This document shows, one piece after another, positions 28,947-39,363 of a stretch of DNA of 64,000 bases. A program made the position numbers and the translations under genes. The notes below the pieces were generated by a model that searched no databases, was not told the origin of the DNA, and worked only from the letters and a program-made list of their open reading frames with translations. Positions within the stretch are counted from its first letter, which is position 1. Every line of letters begins with the position of its first letter. The stretch is from positions 1 to 64,000 of the forward strand of contig NZ_RJMV01000007.1 in the NCBI RefSeq assembly GCF_003943735.1, in the 5' to 3' direction. The stretch comes from Streptococcus sanguinis. GTDB lineage: Bacteria; Bacillota; Bacilli; Lactobacillales; Streptococcaceae.

Positions 28947-30701
28947 CTACACAAAATTAAGCAAATCTGCTGCCTTACTCATCAAAAGCACGGCATAGTC
29001 GGGATTGTTTTGCAGCTCCTTGATAGAGCTCTGCACCAGCTCTAAATCATCGGTAATCATCCCATCAACGCCCAGACGGAAGGATTTGCCAATGCTGTCT
29101 GCATCATTGATGGTCCAGTCGTAGAGCTGCTTATCTGTCGTCCATAGCTTATCGACAAAGTTTTCATCAAGGGTCGAGTACTCCATCGTATAGCCAGAAG
29201 CCTGCGTCCGTGGGAAAATAGTATTGTAGGGTAGGATAAAAAAAGTCGGTATGCTCTCATCATACTGGAAAGTCTTGTCAATAACCTGATAGTCCAAAGA
29301 CTGAATCTGATGGCCATAAACCTTGATATTAGCTCCATATTGGCTCAGGAAACGGTCCATCATATCGTCTGAGTCCAAGCTGCTAGTCTTGATTTCTATC
29401 AAGAGTCGCTGCCCCATCTGATTGGCTCGTTTGAGATAAGCATCAAAACTGGAAATTTTGGCAGTGTGTCCATTTTCTGAAATATCTAAAGCCGTCAGCT
29501 CTTGCAGAGTCAGCTCTTGCGGTCTAGCATCGATGCCGGCCAAAGCTTCTAGATTGGCATCGTGCATCATGACAAACTGGCCATCCTTGGTCTCCTGAAC
29601 ATCCATTTCGATATAGTCTGGCTTGAGCAGAGCTGTCTTCTCAAGCGACTCAACTGTATTCTGGACACCATTTCCCTGCGAAACTCCACGATGCGAGATG
29701 GTCAGAGGGACGTTTTCCAAGGGCAGATTGAGATAGGCAAAGCCTTCAAGGGCAAAGACAGAGCTAGTGACCAAAAGGATAAACCAGCGCATGAGAGGCA
29801 GGCCTTTTCTGTAGCGGTATTCAGACAGCTTACTGTCTGTCAGAAAAGCCACAAACTTAATCAGAAAGTAGGCTACCATAAAGTAATAAGCCAGCTTGAT
29901 GAGGCAGTAATTGACAACCGCTGCTGTCAAGGCTATCTGATTGGACTGGCCATCCGCATACTGCTGCAACACTAAAATCGGAATGCTGCTTAAAAGAAAG
30001 AAGAGAAAGCTCTTGGCCAATATCCAAAAGAGCTGCCAAGTATAGCGAATCAAGTGCCCCTTGGTCTTATCCAAACTATACCTAATCGCATCTCGTAGGC
30101 GGAAATGCTCAAAAAAGAGCTTGGGCAGGGCAAACATTAGGCGGACAGCTATCAAAAAAAGCAGAAAACCTAAAGCATAGATTGATAATTTCATCCATAA
30201 GGCCGTCTTGAGATAGGTCACGATAAATTCTGGAATCAGAATTTTATTCAAGTAGTAGATTTTAAGAATTTGCCGCAAAAAGGGAAAGATAAAGCCCATA
30301 TACAGTGCAATGAAGAGGACCTTGCTGGGTCGGGCGTAGCGAATCAGCGAGCCGCTGTCTTTGAAACTTTTCTTGATAAACTGAAAAGCGCTTCGCTCTT
30401 CCTCATCTAAAAGATTGCGGAGCCCCATAAATATCAGTCCAATCTGAAAATAAGCGACAAAGAGATTGGCTGCAAAAAGCGCTAGAAAGGCCAAGCCAAC
30501 CCAGACATTTGAAGTCAGAACCTTCAGGGCATTCGTATAAGATAAGAAGAGGTAGCCTGTCTGCTTGAGCAGAGTCTCTGCTGCAAAGGAGTTGAAAGGC
30601 ACCCAAGCCAGCTCCATGAGCATAAAGACCGTGAAAAAGAGCAACAAAATTTTATCAAGATTACGATAGAGACGTAAAAGCCCTAGTCTTTGTGATTTCA
30701 T
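28947..30701 (-). CDS. Membrane-anchored glycerophosphodiester phosphodiesterase
   Basis: A 584-residue protein. The first about 330 residues form a polytopic membrane domain (about seven or eight hydrophobic helices) typical of the GPDPase-associated membrane domain. The C-terminal about 240 residues are a GDPD catalytic domain: ISHRGVSQGN (catalytic His-Arg), a metal-site YIEMDVQ segment, MMHDANLEALAG and LIEIKTS. These enzymes hydrolyse glycerophosphodiesters, and membrane-anchored forms may act on lipids or lipoteichoic acid polymers. The exact substrate is unknown. Confidence 0.88.
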   Translation of the reverse strand: MKSQRLGLLRLYRNLDKILLLFFTVFMLMELAWVPFNSFAAETLLKQTGYLFLSYTNALKVLTSNVWVGLAFLALFAANLFVAYFQIGLIFMGLRNLLDEEERSAFQFIKKSFKDSGSLIRYARPSKVLFIALYMGFIFPFLRQILKIYYLNKILIPEFIVTYLKTALWMKLSIYALGFLLFLIAVRLMFALPKLFFEHFRLRDAIRYSLDKTKGHLIRYTWQLFWILAKSFLFFLLSSIPILVLQQYADGQSNQIALTAAVVNYCLIKLAYYFMVAYFLIKFVAFLTDSKLSEYRYRKGLPLMRWFILLVTSSVFALEGFAYLNLPLENVPLTISHRGVSQGNGVQNTVESLEKTALLKPDYIEMDVQETKDGQFVMMHDANLEALAGIDARPQELTLQELTALDISENGHTAKISSFDAYLKRANQMGQRLLIEIKTSSLDSDDMMDRFLSQYGANIKVYGHQIQSLDYQVIDKTFQYDESIPTFFILPYNTIFPRTQASGYTMEYSTLDENFVDKLWTTDKQLYDWTINDADSIGKSFRLGVDGMITDDLELVQSSIKELQNNPDYAVLLMSKAADLLNFV

Positions 30702-30755
30702 TTTCTTCCTTTATGTTGTAAACAATACAAAACTTGCTAAAAAGCGATTCTTATT

Positions 30756-30791
30756 TAAAACAAGGTTGAGACAGATGTCCCAACCTTATTT
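30756..30791 (-). terminator. GGTTGGGACA-type terminator after rocS
   Basis: GGTTGAGACA (30764-30773) pairs with TGTCCCAACC (30776-30785), with one wobble. It sits directly after the rocS stop and is related to the hairpins at 6601 and 45821. Confidence 0.7.
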
Positions 30792-31286
30792 TTATTTTCC
30801 AAATAAACGTGCCCAGAAGCCCTTGCTTTCCTGCTCCTGCACCTTTTCCTTGGCTTCATCCAACTCCAACAGCAAGGTTTCACGCTCATTCATAGCCTTA
30901 GCTGTTAGCTGCTGCTGCTGGTCCAGCTGCTTGTCCTTTTCAGCAATCTGGACATCCTTGATGCGCAGCTGCTCATCTTTCTTAGCCAGCTGGCTGTCCT
31001 TGGCCTTAAGCTGCTCATAGAGACGCACAATCTCAGCATTTTTTTCGTCCACCAAGATTTCCATCAGCTCGCGTTGCTTCACATCTTCGCTAACAGGTTC
31101 ATCTTCAAAAATAGTTTTCTTATAAATCTCTTCCAGCTTAATCAAGCCGCTGCGGGTCACCACCGTGACTCCTTTTTCATTCTTTTCCGTATCTTCTGGC
31201 GGCAGTGCCTTGACACGATTGTTAATCGCCTGGCGGCTAACTCCAAGAATCTCGGCTAACTCGCTGACTGTCTTTTCAATTGCCAT
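30792..31286 (-). CDS. rocS: RocS-like regulator of chromosome segregation (DUF536)
   Basis: A 164-residue protein with three parts. An N-terminal helix-turn-helix comes first (SELAEILGVSRQAINNRVK, residues about 8-26). A long coiled coil follows (about residues 80-150, with heptad-like KDSQLAKKDEQLRIKDVQIA). A short amphipathic tail ends the protein (GFWARLFGK). This matches pneumococcal RocS, which binds DNA with its HTH and the membrane with its C-terminal amphipathic helix, and takes part in chromosome segregation and nucleoid protection. The assignment rests on this architecture and remembered similarity. Confidence 0.82.
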   Translation of the reverse strand: MAIEKTVSELAEILGVSRQAINNRVKALPPEDTEKNEKGVTVVTRSGLIKLEEIYKKTIFEDEPVSEDVKQRELMEILVDEKNAEIVRLYEQLKAKDSQLAKKDEQLRIKDVQIAEKDKQLDQQQQLTAKAMNERETLLLELDEAKEKVQEQESKGFWARLFGK

Positions 31287-32762
<1,476 letters not shown>

Positions 32763-32787
32763 TTGGGAAAATATTTAAAAGTAATTA

Positions 32788-32823
32788 AAAAAAGTGGTCG
32801 AGGTACACTCTCGACCACTTTTT
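32788..32823. terminator. Bidirectional terminator
   Basis: AAAAGTGGTCGAG and CTCGACCACTTTTT form a 13-bp stem with a 7-nt loop between convergent genes. The minus-strand gene's stop overlaps the T tract. Confidence 0.9.
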
Positions 32824-33562
32824 ATTCTGCATTTGTCCGAACATAAGCCGCAATCACATCTGCTGTGTACTGGGCAGTTCCTAGTCCGAATTGATCGATA
32901 TTCTTCTTGAATTCTGGATTGTGGACATAGCCCTGACCGATGTGGGCAAAGACTTGCAGTGAGCAGTCAAAGCCAAAAGTGCGAATGGCTTGTAAGAGAC
33001 GTGTAGCCTGCTCTTGATTTTCCGCTGCTTCAACTGGCAAGCCTTGTTGCATATTCTCTGCCAGACTTTGAAAAACTTGATTGAAGGCTGCGGCAGATTC
33101 TTCTTCCCGTCCATTTTGACGAGTCAATGCTTCTGCCATGACTTCTTGCCCGTATTCTTTGACAGCTTCTTGATGGTATTTTTGATTGTCTTCGTAGGTA
33201 AAACCTGCGAATTTTTCTTTCATTGTCATCTTTCTTTCTCCCTTTTCATCTTGGATGGTTTTTTGCAAGGTGGAAATCAAGGTATCCAAGCGGTCTCTTT
33301 CCTGCTTCAAATACTCTAATTGCCTAACCAGATGCGGCAATAAAGTCTGTTCATCCTGACTCAGCAGCTCTGCTATTTTCTCCAAAGAAAACCCCAGATA
33401 CTTATAGTAAAGGATGACCTGCAGCCTCTCTAAATCAGCTTGGCTGTATATCCGATAGCCATTTTCTAATTTGTCAGGGACTAAAAGTCCGATTTTGTCG
33501 TAATGATGCAGGGTTTTGACAGAGACTCCCGAAAGCTGCGCAGCTTCTTTGATATGGTACAT
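32822..33562 (-). CDS. MerR family regulator with TipAS-type effector domain
   Basis: A 246-residue regulator. The N-terminal MerR DNA-binding domain contains MYHIKEAAQLSGVSVKTLHH and YDKIGLL, then a dimerisation helix (residues about 75-110). The C-terminal about 130 residues match the TipAS antibiotic-binding domain (EKFAGFTYEDNQKYHQEA and onward), which in Streptomyces recognises thiopeptides. The start at 33562 has AAGGAGG 6 nt upstream; the GTG at 33580 overlaps that site. Its promoter has a 19-bp spacer filled by a palindrome, as in autoregulated MerR genes. Confidence 0.9.
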   Translation of the reverse strand: MYHIKEAAQLSGVSVKTLHHYDKIGLLVPDKLENGYRIYSQADLERLQVILYYKYLGFSLEKIAELLSQDEQTLLPHLVRQLEYLKQERDRLDTLISTLQKTIQDEKGERKMTMKEKFAGFTYEDNQKYHQEAVKEYGQEVMAEALTRQNGREEESAAAFNQVFQSLAENMQQGLPVEAAENQEQATRLLQAIRTFGFDCSLQVFAHIGQGYVHNPEFKKNIDQFGLGTAQYTADVIAAYVRTNAE

Positions 33563-33583
33563 GATAGACCTCCTTACCACTAT

Positions 33584-33614
33584 AGTATAAGCCCTGACCT
33601 AAGGTCAGGGTCAA
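33584..33614 (-). promoter_or_regulatory. MerR-type promoter with 19-bp spacer and operator
   Basis: On the minus strand TTGACC (plus 33609-33614), a 19-bp spacer and TATACT (plus 33584-33589). The spacer region holds the perfect palindrome CCCTGACCT-A-AGGTCAGGG (33592-33610). The overlong spacer plus centred dyad is the hallmark of MerR-family promoters activated by DNA distortion. Confidence 0.85.
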
Positions 33615-33619
33615 GCTTT

Positions 33620-33662
33620 TTTAGAAATTTTTTTAACCGCCTTAGAGTTTCCAAAGCGGCTA
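33620..33662 (-). terminator. Terminator after the methyltransferase gene
   Basis: On the minus strand GCCGCTTT pairs with AAGGCGGT (one mismatch or wobble) and is followed by TAAAAAAATTT. It lies directly after the stop at 33667. Confidence 0.55.
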
Positions 33663-33666
33663 GTAT

Positions 33667-34413
33667 TTATTTGCGAGAAACCATAGCAATAAAGCCCAGT
33701 TTTTCCTGATTCTTTTGGAACATCTTAAACATCTTCATAAATTGACTGTAGTTTTCTTTTTTAAGGGCATTGAAGCAAATTTTCAGAGTGCCGCCTAGTC
33801 CTTCGTCATATATCATCCCTCGAAGGCTCATCAAGGTCATTTCACCGACAAAGGTGTCCACACGGTCAAAAGCATGAGAACGTGCCAGCTGAATCCAAGA
33901 TCCCTCGGTTAGAGGCCCCACATTGACATTAATCGCACGAGATAGCTCTTCCCGGACATTCTCATCTTTTTGCTTGAGCATGACGTCGTGGGTGAGGAGC
34001 ACTCCACCTGGCTTCAGCACCCGGTAGTACTCATCCATACATTTGGCCTTCCCCTTATCCGTCTGCATGGTCAGCATGGCTTCATTGATAACAATATCAA
34101 AAGAATTGTCATCATAAGGCAGCTTCATAGCATTAGCCTGCTCAAATGTGACGAGTTCACTCACACCAGCCTTGTCTCCATTAAGCTTAGCCTGAGCCAG
34201 CGCAGCCTTATCCAAATCAACTGCAGTAATTTGGCAGCCATATTTTTTAGCTAGCTCGATTGTTGTGGTCCCCATATTACAGGCAACCTCTAGAACTTTC
34301 TTATCGCTGGAAAAATGCCCCTGCTCAATCAGCCAGTCCGTTGCCAGCTTGCCACCGGGACGAAGGCGTTTCTTTCCTAATTTTGCTAAAAATTTATGAC
34401 CTGCTTCTGCCAT
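33667..34413 (-). CDS. SAM-dependent class I methyltransferase
   Basis: A 248-residue methyltransferase. Motif I is VLEVACNMGTTTIELAK (a slightly unusual GxG with asparagine), then ITAVDLDKAAL (motif II acidic residue), YDDNSFDIVINEAML and LKPGGVLLTHD. It is of the general UbiE/small-molecule type; the substrate is unknown. It stands alone, followed by a terminator. Confidence 0.85.
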   Translation of the reverse strand: MAEAGHKFLAKLGKKRLRPGGKLATDWLIEQGHFSSDKKVLEVACNMGTTTIELAKKYGCQITAVDLDKAALAQAKLNGDKAGVSELVTFEQANAMKLPYDDNSFDIVINEAMLTMQTDKGKAKCMDEYYRVLKPGGVLLTHDVMLKQKDENVREELSRAINVNVGPLTEGSWIQLARSHAFDRVDTFVGEMTLMSLRGMIYDEGLGGTLKICFNALKKENYSQFMKMFKMFQKNQEKLGFIAMVSRK

Positions 34414-34488
34414 TTCCGAACCTCCATGATTTTTATTGCTTCCATTATAGCATAAAATATTATATTTTCAGATAATTCTTAGAATTTA

Positions 34489-34520
34489 ACAAAAAAACAG
34501 ACCGATTCAATCTGTCTTGT
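34489..34520 (-). terminator. Terminator after azlD
   Basis: On the minus strand AGACAGATT and AATCGGTCT pair with one mismatch and are followed by GTTTTTTT. Confidence 0.6.
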
Positions 34521-34526
34521 ATCTCT

Positions 34527-34865
34527 TTACAGCCCAAGAAATCCAGCCAGATAGCGCAGCAAGGCCACCAAGACTACACCAAATACAACAGTTGCAATTA
34601 AGTTCTTATACTTAAAAGCCACATAGCTAGTCGGAAAAACAGCCATTAAATCCAGCCATTTAAAACTCGGCAGCTGACCTGTTTTAGCATTGGTGACACT
34701 AGACAGGATAAGGGCAAAGATAATGGAAACTGGCAAATATTTGAGGAAACGCTCTACCATAGGCGGAAGCCCCTTGTACTTGACTAGGATAAAGGGCAAA
34801 ACCCGTGGAATCCAAGTGACTAGAGCTGACAAAAGAATAACCAGCAAAATATATTTACTTATCAT
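34527..34865 (-). CDS. azlD: AzlD branched-chain amino acid export subunit
   Basis: A 112-residue hydrophobic protein with four predicted helices and the AzlD-typical N-terminal region RVLPFILVKYKGLPPMVERFL. It forms the two-component exporter with AzlC, which it overlaps by 11 bp. It is the last gene of the run marR-tsaB-rimI-tsaD-azlC-azlD. Confidence 0.88.
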   Translation of the reverse strand: MISKYILLVILLSALVTWIPRVLPFILVKYKGLPPMVERFLKYLPVSIIFALILSSVTNAKTGQLPSFKWLDLMAVFPTSYVAFKYKNLIATVVFGVVLVALLRYLAGFLGL

Positions 34866-35550
34866 CCAAAATCACCCCCACTGTACAGCCTAGCAAGGTT
34901 GCAAAAAGCACCGCCAGCGAATTTTGAAGCAGCATAGTTAGGACTAAGTAGGCAAGACCCACCACACCTAAGACCAAAAAGAGCTTCTTTATCTTGACTC
35001 GTCGCAGCATGATTGTAAACTGAGAAGAGAAAATGCCAATAAACATGGCGACTAGGGCAAAGTCCAGGCCAAAGCTCTCAGGATTGGGCAGAAGGGCACC
35101 AAGGGCTGTTCCCAAAACAGATCCCAAGATCCAAGCAGTATAACCCATGAAATTGTTACCCATCATCCAGCTGGCAGCAATCTCTTTTGTATGCACCTGC
35201 TCCCCCATCAAGACTCCATAAGATTCATCTGTTAAAAAAGACCCAATGACAATGTTCTGCATCAAGCTAGACTTACGAAAAAGAGTTGATGCATGCAGAC
35301 AGAGCAGAAGATGCCGAATATTGATGAGAAAAACAGTCAGTGCAATGGCTAAGACCGGCGCCTGCTGGGTAAATAAACCAATCATGGCAAACTGGGCACT
35401 GCCGGCATAAACCAAAATACTCATCAGCCCCATCTCCAAGGGATTCATATAGGGTGCCGCCATGATGCCACAGGCTAGGCCAATCCCAATATAGCCCAGA
35501 GCCGTTGGCACTGCCGCCTGTGCCCCCTGTTTAAATGTCTGCCCGCGCAT
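34855..35550 (-). CDS. azlC: AzlC family branched-chain amino acid exporter
   Basis: A 231-residue polytopic protein of the AzlC/YgaZ family. Conserved features are the N-terminal GLACGIMAAPYMNPLEMGLMS segment, FLINIRHLL and FLTDESYGVL. With AzlD it exports branched-chain amino acids or similar hydrophobic compounds. Its start lies 9 bp after the tsaD stop, so it probably shares that transcript. Confidence 0.9.
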   Translation of the reverse strand: MRGQTFKQGAQAAVPTALGYIGIGLACGIMAAPYMNPLEMGLMSILVYAGSAQFAMIGLFTQQAPVLAIALTVFLINIRHLLLCLHASTLFRKSSLMQNIVIGSFLTDESYGVLMGEQVHTKEIAASWMMGNNFMGYTAWILGSVLGTALGALLPNPESFGLDFALVAMFIGIFSSQFTIMLRRVKIKKLFLVLGVVGLAYLVLTMLLQNSLAVLFATLLGCTVGVILDDK

Positions 35551-35559
35551 TCTTCTCCT

Positions 35560-36570
35560 TTACTCCATCGTTTCAAAAGCCAGACTTGGCTTAGCATTGA
35601 GGTCCAAACTGGCAAAATTCTTCTTATTCCACTCACTGACACTGGCATAGGCAATCATACCAGCATTGTCACCGCAGAGCCGCAGAGGCGGAATGATCAC
35701 CTTAACATCCTGAATCTCAGCTGCCAAACGTTCTCTCAGGCCTTGATTGGCCGCAACACCGCCCGCTATGACCAGAGTCTGGACTGGATATTTTTCCAGC
35801 GCTTTTTTAGTCTTGGCCATGAGAATATCCATGACCGCTGCCTGAAAGCTTTCTGACAAGTCTTGATTAGACAAGTACTCTCCTTTTTGTTGGGCATTGT
35901 GGTGCAGATTGATAAAGGCTGACTTGAGACCGGAAAAAGAAAATTCCAGATTGTCTTCCTTGATCATTGCTCGCGGAAAATCATAAATATCCTGTCCTTG
36001 ATGAGCCAGCTGATCAATCTCCCGACCTGCTGGATAGGTCAGGCCCATAACGCGACCGACTTTGTCATAGGCTTCACCGACCGCATCATCGCGAGTTTCC
36101 CCCACAATCTTATAGTCACCAGCCTGACTGACATAGACCAGCTCAGTATGGCCGCCACTGACCAAGAGAGCCAGCAAGGGAAATTCCAAGGGCTCCACGC
36201 TCTGGGCTGCCATCAGGTGTCCAGCCATATGATTGACCGGAATCAAGGGAATATCATGAGCCCAAGCAAAGGACTTGGCCGCTGCCAAGCCGACCAGAAG
36301 CGCCCCGACTAGACCAGGACCATAGGTAACGGCCACTGCTGTGACCTGCTCCTCGCTAATCCCTGCTTCTGCCAAGGCCTCCTCAATGCAAACCGTAATG
36401 ACCTCTACATGATGACGGCTGGCCACTTCCGGTACCACTCCGCCAAAACGCTTGTGGCTCTCAATCTGACTGGCAATGACATTGCTCAAAAGCTCGGTTT
36501 CATTCTTTAGAACCGCCACACTAGTCTCGTCACAAGACGTCTCAAAAGCTAAAATATATCTATCTTTCAT
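35560..36570 (-). CDS. tsaD: tRNA threonylcarbamoyladenosine synthase component TsaD
   Basis: A 336-residue ASKHA-fold protein that transfers the threonylcarbamoyl group to A37 of ANN-decoding tRNAs. It begins with [14 protein letters not shown]; the metal-binding histidines are in [12 protein letters not shown]; and ATP-site segments are [11 protein letters not shown] and [15 protein letters not shown]. It works with TsaB, encoded two genes upstream, and with TsaC and TsaE, which are not in the window. It overlaps rimI by 11 bp. Confidence 0.96.
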   Translation of the reverse strand: MKDRYILAFETSCDETSVAVLKNETELLSNVIASQIESHKRFGGVVPEVASRHHVEVITVCIEEALAEAGISEEQVTAVAVTYGPGLVGALLVGLAAAKSFAWAHDIPLIPVNHMAGHLMAAQSVEPLEFPLLALLVSGGHTELVYVSQAGDYKIVGETRDDAVGEAYDKVGRVMGLTYPAGREIDQLAHQGQDIYDFPRAMIKEDNLEFSFSGLKSAFINLHHNAQQKGEYLSNQDLSESFQAAVMDILMAKTKKALEKYPVQTLVIAGGVAANQGLRERLAAEIQDVKVIIPPLRLCGDNAGMIAYASVSEWNKKNFASLDLNAKPSLAFETME

Positions 36571-37012
36571 GGTCCTCTCTTTTCATGACAATCGCATCTT
36601 CCACCGGAGCATGGTAGTAGGCCTTCCGTCGCGCGATTTCTTCAAATTTTTCTTTTTTGTAAAATAGCAGAGCTGGCCTGTTTGACTCCCTAACTTCGAG
36701 GAAAATCTCCTTGTCGGTAGGCAAAAAGTCAAATAAGGCTGTCGCGATTTTCTGTCCCTGGTAACTAGGCAATACAGCAATCTGCAGGACTTCTGCTTCA
36801 AAGTCTGTCTCCTGCCAGACTAAAAAGCCGACAAGCTGACTCTCATCTGCTGCTAGCGCACAACTGTTCACATCCGACCGCAGAACCTCTTCCACTTGGT
36901 CTGCGGTCCAAGGACTGACCTCATAGACTGCAAGTAAGAGCAATTCCAGTTCTTTGGCGAGAGCGGCCGCGTCCACATCCGAGCCGTCGCTCCATTTTCT
37001 CATCTCAATCAT
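36560..37012 (-). CDS. rimI: Ribosomal protein S18-alanine N-acetyltransferase
   Basis: A 150-residue GNAT acetyltransferase. The acetyl-CoA binding motif is [17 protein letters not shown], followed by [22 protein letters not shown], which is characteristic of RimI. Its position between tsaB and tsaD is the usual one in Firmicutes. It overlaps the tsaB stop by 4 bp and the tsaD start by 11 bp. Confidence 0.9.
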   Translation of the reverse strand: MIEMRKWSDGSDVDAAALAKELELLLLAVYEVSPWTADQVEEVLRSDVNSCALAADESQLVGFLVWQETDFEAEVLQIAVLPSYQGQKIATALFDFLPTDKEIFLEVRESNRPALLFYKKEKFEEIARRKAYYHAPVEDAIVMKREDHER

Positions 37013-37695
37013 AGGCGCTGAATGTAAGAATCACTAGATGCCTGATGGGTCTTGAGCCAATTTTCCTCGGCTTCTACCCGCTTGAGATAGTTAGGAACAA
37101 AGTCATGAATAGACTGGGCTGGCAGGTCTAAACCGAGACGACCAATAGCTGCCGCATCTGGTAAAGTCGGCTGAACCGATACCCCAGGAAGAGCAGCTTC
37201 AATCTGCTCCGCAAACACTGCAGTCTCTCCGACAAAGGTGACTGGCTGATCAGCAACGCCAGCTATTTCCAAAACCTCTGCCAATGGCAGATGAGCCTCC
37301 GGCCGTACAGACTGACCAGACTGATAAAAGCCAGCATAGACATTATTGCGGCGGGCATCCATGACAGGAATGACCAAACCTTCCACCTGCTCTGGGACTA
37401 AAGCCAGCAAACTAGACACACCGACCAGCTCAATCTTGAGGGTATGAGCCAGAGTCTTGGCTGTCGCCACCGCCATTCGCAGACCTGTGTAGCTGCCCGG
37501 ACCCTGAGCAACTACGATACGATCCAAATCCGTCGGCTTCATGTCCAGACTATTCATCAGAAAATCAATAGCCGGCATCAGGGTAATGCTGTGGTTTTTC
37601 TTTATATTTAAAGTCATCTGCGCCAGCAAGGTCTCGTCCTCTAAAATCGCGAGCGTCAGCGCCTTACTTGACGTATCAAAAGCTGCAATCTTCAT
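37009..37695 (-). CDS. tsaB: tRNA threonylcarbamoyladenosine biosynthesis protein TsaB
   Basis: A 228-residue TsaD paralogue that forms the TsaB-TsaD core for t6A synthesis. It has an N-terminal AAFDTSSKALTLAI and the central VVAQGPGSYTGLRMAVATAK signature of the family. The catalytic metal histidines of TsaD are absent, as is normal for TsaB. It follows marR by 9 bp. Confidence 0.95.
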   Translation of the reverse strand: MKIAAFDTSSKALTLAILEDETLLAQMTLNIKKNHSITLMPAIDFLMNSLDMKPTDLDRIVVAQGPGSYTGLRMAVATAKTLAHTLKIELVGVSSLLALVPEQVEGLVIPVMDARRNNVYAGFYQSGQSVRPEAHLPLAEVLEIAGVADQPVTFVGETAVFAEQIEAALPGVSVQPTLPDAAAIGRLGLDLPAQSIHDFVPNYLKRVEAEENWLKTHQASSDSYIQRL

Positions 37696-37704
37696 GCTTA
37701 TCCT

Positions 37705-38169
37705 CTATTTTTCCTCTTGCCGCCAAAGTGAGCGGCGTTTTAATTTGTCTTCGTAGAAACTATCTACCAAAAATTCCTCTAAAATCTGGCTAAAAGCCTC
37801 CAAATTAGGCACTTGCTGCGCCAAGTGTTTTCCAAAAATCGCTTCTTGCTCAGCAATCTTGGGCAGCAAATCCGCTCCAGCAGCAGTCAAGCTCAAGCGA
37901 GAACTGCGCTTGTCCTTGCTAGAAATTTCCTTCTTGACCAAGCCTTTTTTAATCAAAGCCTGCACCAAGCGACTAGGGCTTTTTTCCTCACAAATCAGGG
38001 ATTCCCCCAAGCCCTTGAGAGACAGCGGAGCATGTTCGCCCAAAACGAGCAAGACCTCGCTTTGATTGGGCGTAATTCCCAAAGGCTCTAGCAACTTCCC
38101 ATATTCTCTCGTCGCTAAGCTCTCTGCACTTCTAAACAAATAGCCAAATCGAATTCCTTCTGCTACCAC
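37705..38169 (-). CDS. MarR family transcriptional regulator
   Basis: A 154-residue winged-helix regulator: the recognition part is SLKGLGESLICEEKSPSRLV, and the wing is KEISSKDKRSSRLSLTAAG. The start is GTG at 38167-38169 with AAAGGAG 7 nt upstream. It heads the tsaB-rimI-tsaD-azlCD run and diverges from an epimerase gene across a 132-bp region with two palindromes, probable operators. Confidence 0.88.
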   Translation of the reverse strand: MVAEGIRFGYLFRSAESLATREYGKLLEPLGITPNQSEVLLVLGEHAPLSLKGLGESLICEEKSPSRLVQALIKKGLVKKEISSKDKRSSRLSLTAAGADLLPKIAEQEAIFGKHLAQQVPNLEAFSQILEEFLVDSFYEDKLKRRSLWRQEEK

Positions 38170-38220
38170 GCTGCTCTCCTTTCAAAAATCACTTCTATAC
38201 TATTTTACACTAGATTAGGT

Positions 38221-38280
38221 AAATTGTTGACAATTTTAGTTAAAAAATATAAAATCTTAAATAGATGATATATCATCTAT
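38221..38280. promoter_or_regulatory. Epimerase promoter with two palindromic candidate MarR operators
   Basis: TTGACA (38227-38232), a 17-bp spacer and TAAAAT (38250-38255) form a strong plus-strand promoter. AAATTGT-TG-ACAATTT (38221-38236) covers the -35. A perfect 20-bp palindrome, ATAGATGATA/TATCATCTAT (38261-38280), sits at the start of transcription. Both positions fit repression by the divergent MarR protein. Confidence 0.7.
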
Positions 38281-38301
38281 TTGCAAAAGGAGGAAAAACG
38301 G

Positions 38302-39354
38302 ATGACCCCAAACCCTACAAATCAAAAACCAGCTAGAACAATGACCCACGCTTTTGTGACTGGTGCGACCGGTCTTTTAGGAAATAATCTCGTGCGTGCT
38401 CTGCTAAAAGAAAACATTCAAGTGACCGCTCTCGTTCGCTCCGAGGAAAAAGCGCGCAAACAATTTGCCGACCTGCCTATCCAGATTGTCAAGGGGGATA
38501 TTTTAGAGCCCGAAAGCTATCGTGACTATCTAGCAGGCTGCGACAGCCTCTTTCATACCGCTGCTTTTTTCCGCGATAATTATAAAGGCGGCAAGCACTG
38601 GCAGGAGCTCTACGACACTAATATTATAGGCACAAATAACCTCCTAGAAGCTGCTTACGAGGCTGGTATCCGCCAATTTGTCCATACTTCCTCCTGTGTC
38701 GTACTGGAAGGTGAGGCCAATCAGCTAATCGATGAAAGCATGTCTCGCTCAAAAGATACTCCTTTTGATTACTATCGCAGCAAGATTTTGAGTGAAGAGG
38801 CCGTTCGTGATTTCTTGGACAAGCATTCAGATGTTTTCGGTTGCTTTATCTTGCCGAGTGTAATGTTGGGTCCTAGAGACCTTGGTCCGACCTCCAGTGG
38901 GCAGCTGATTATCAATTTTGTAGAGCAAAAACTTCCAGGTATCTTAAAGGCTAGCTATAATATGGTGGATGCTAGAGATGTAGCAGATATTCATCTCCGC
39001 GCCATGAAATACGGACGCTCAAAGGAGCGCTATCTGGCAGTTGGACGGCAAGTGACCATGACAGAATTGTACCAAATACTGGAAAAAATCACTGGCGTTC
39101 CCGCCCCCAAGCGCAAGATCTCCCCTCTTTTCGTCAAAATCTATGCCCAAGCAAGTGAGCTCTACCACCGGCTCACCAAAAAACCAATTTTGGTTACCAA
39201 TGAGCTCGCTCATCTCATGGCCGAAGAATATCTCAAAAGTAATTTTAGCTTTGCCAAAACCGAGAGCGAGCTAGGCGGACAGCATCGCCCTCTCGAAGAA
39301 AGCTTAGCTGACGTGGTAGATTGGTACCGCAAGCACGGCTATTTCGCCAAATAA
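38302..39354 (+). CDS. NAD(P)-dependent epimerase/dehydratase family protein
   Basis: A 350-residue extended short-chain dehydrogenase. The N-terminal nucleotide motif is VTGATGLLGNNLVRAL, followed by HTAAFF, HTSSCVVLEG and the catalytic tyrosine-lysine in DYYRSKILSE. The start is the ATG at 38302 with AAAGGAGG 8 nt upstream; a TTG 21 bp earlier would include the RBS. The class resembles dihydroflavonol-reductase-like proteins; the substrate is unknown. The divergent MarR gene suggests regulation by a small ligand. Confidence 0.88.
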   Translation: MTPNPTNQKPARTMTHAFVTGATGLLGNNLVRALLKENIQVTALVRSEEKARKQFADLPIQIVKGDILEPESYRDYLAGCDSLFHTAAFFRDNYKGGKHWQELYDTNIIGTNNLLEAAYEAGIRQFVHTSSCVVLEGEANQLIDESMSRSKDTPFDYYRSKILSEEAVRDFLDKHSDVFGCFILPSVMLGPRDLGPTSSGQLIINFVEQKLPGILKASYNMVDARDVADIHLRAMKYGRSKERYLAVGRQVTMTELYQILEKITGVPAPKRKISPLFVKIYAQASELYHRLTKKPILVTNELAHLMAEEYLKSNFSFAKTESELGGQHRPLEESLADVVDWYRKHGYFAK

Positions 39355-39363
39355 GCAGCCCTC

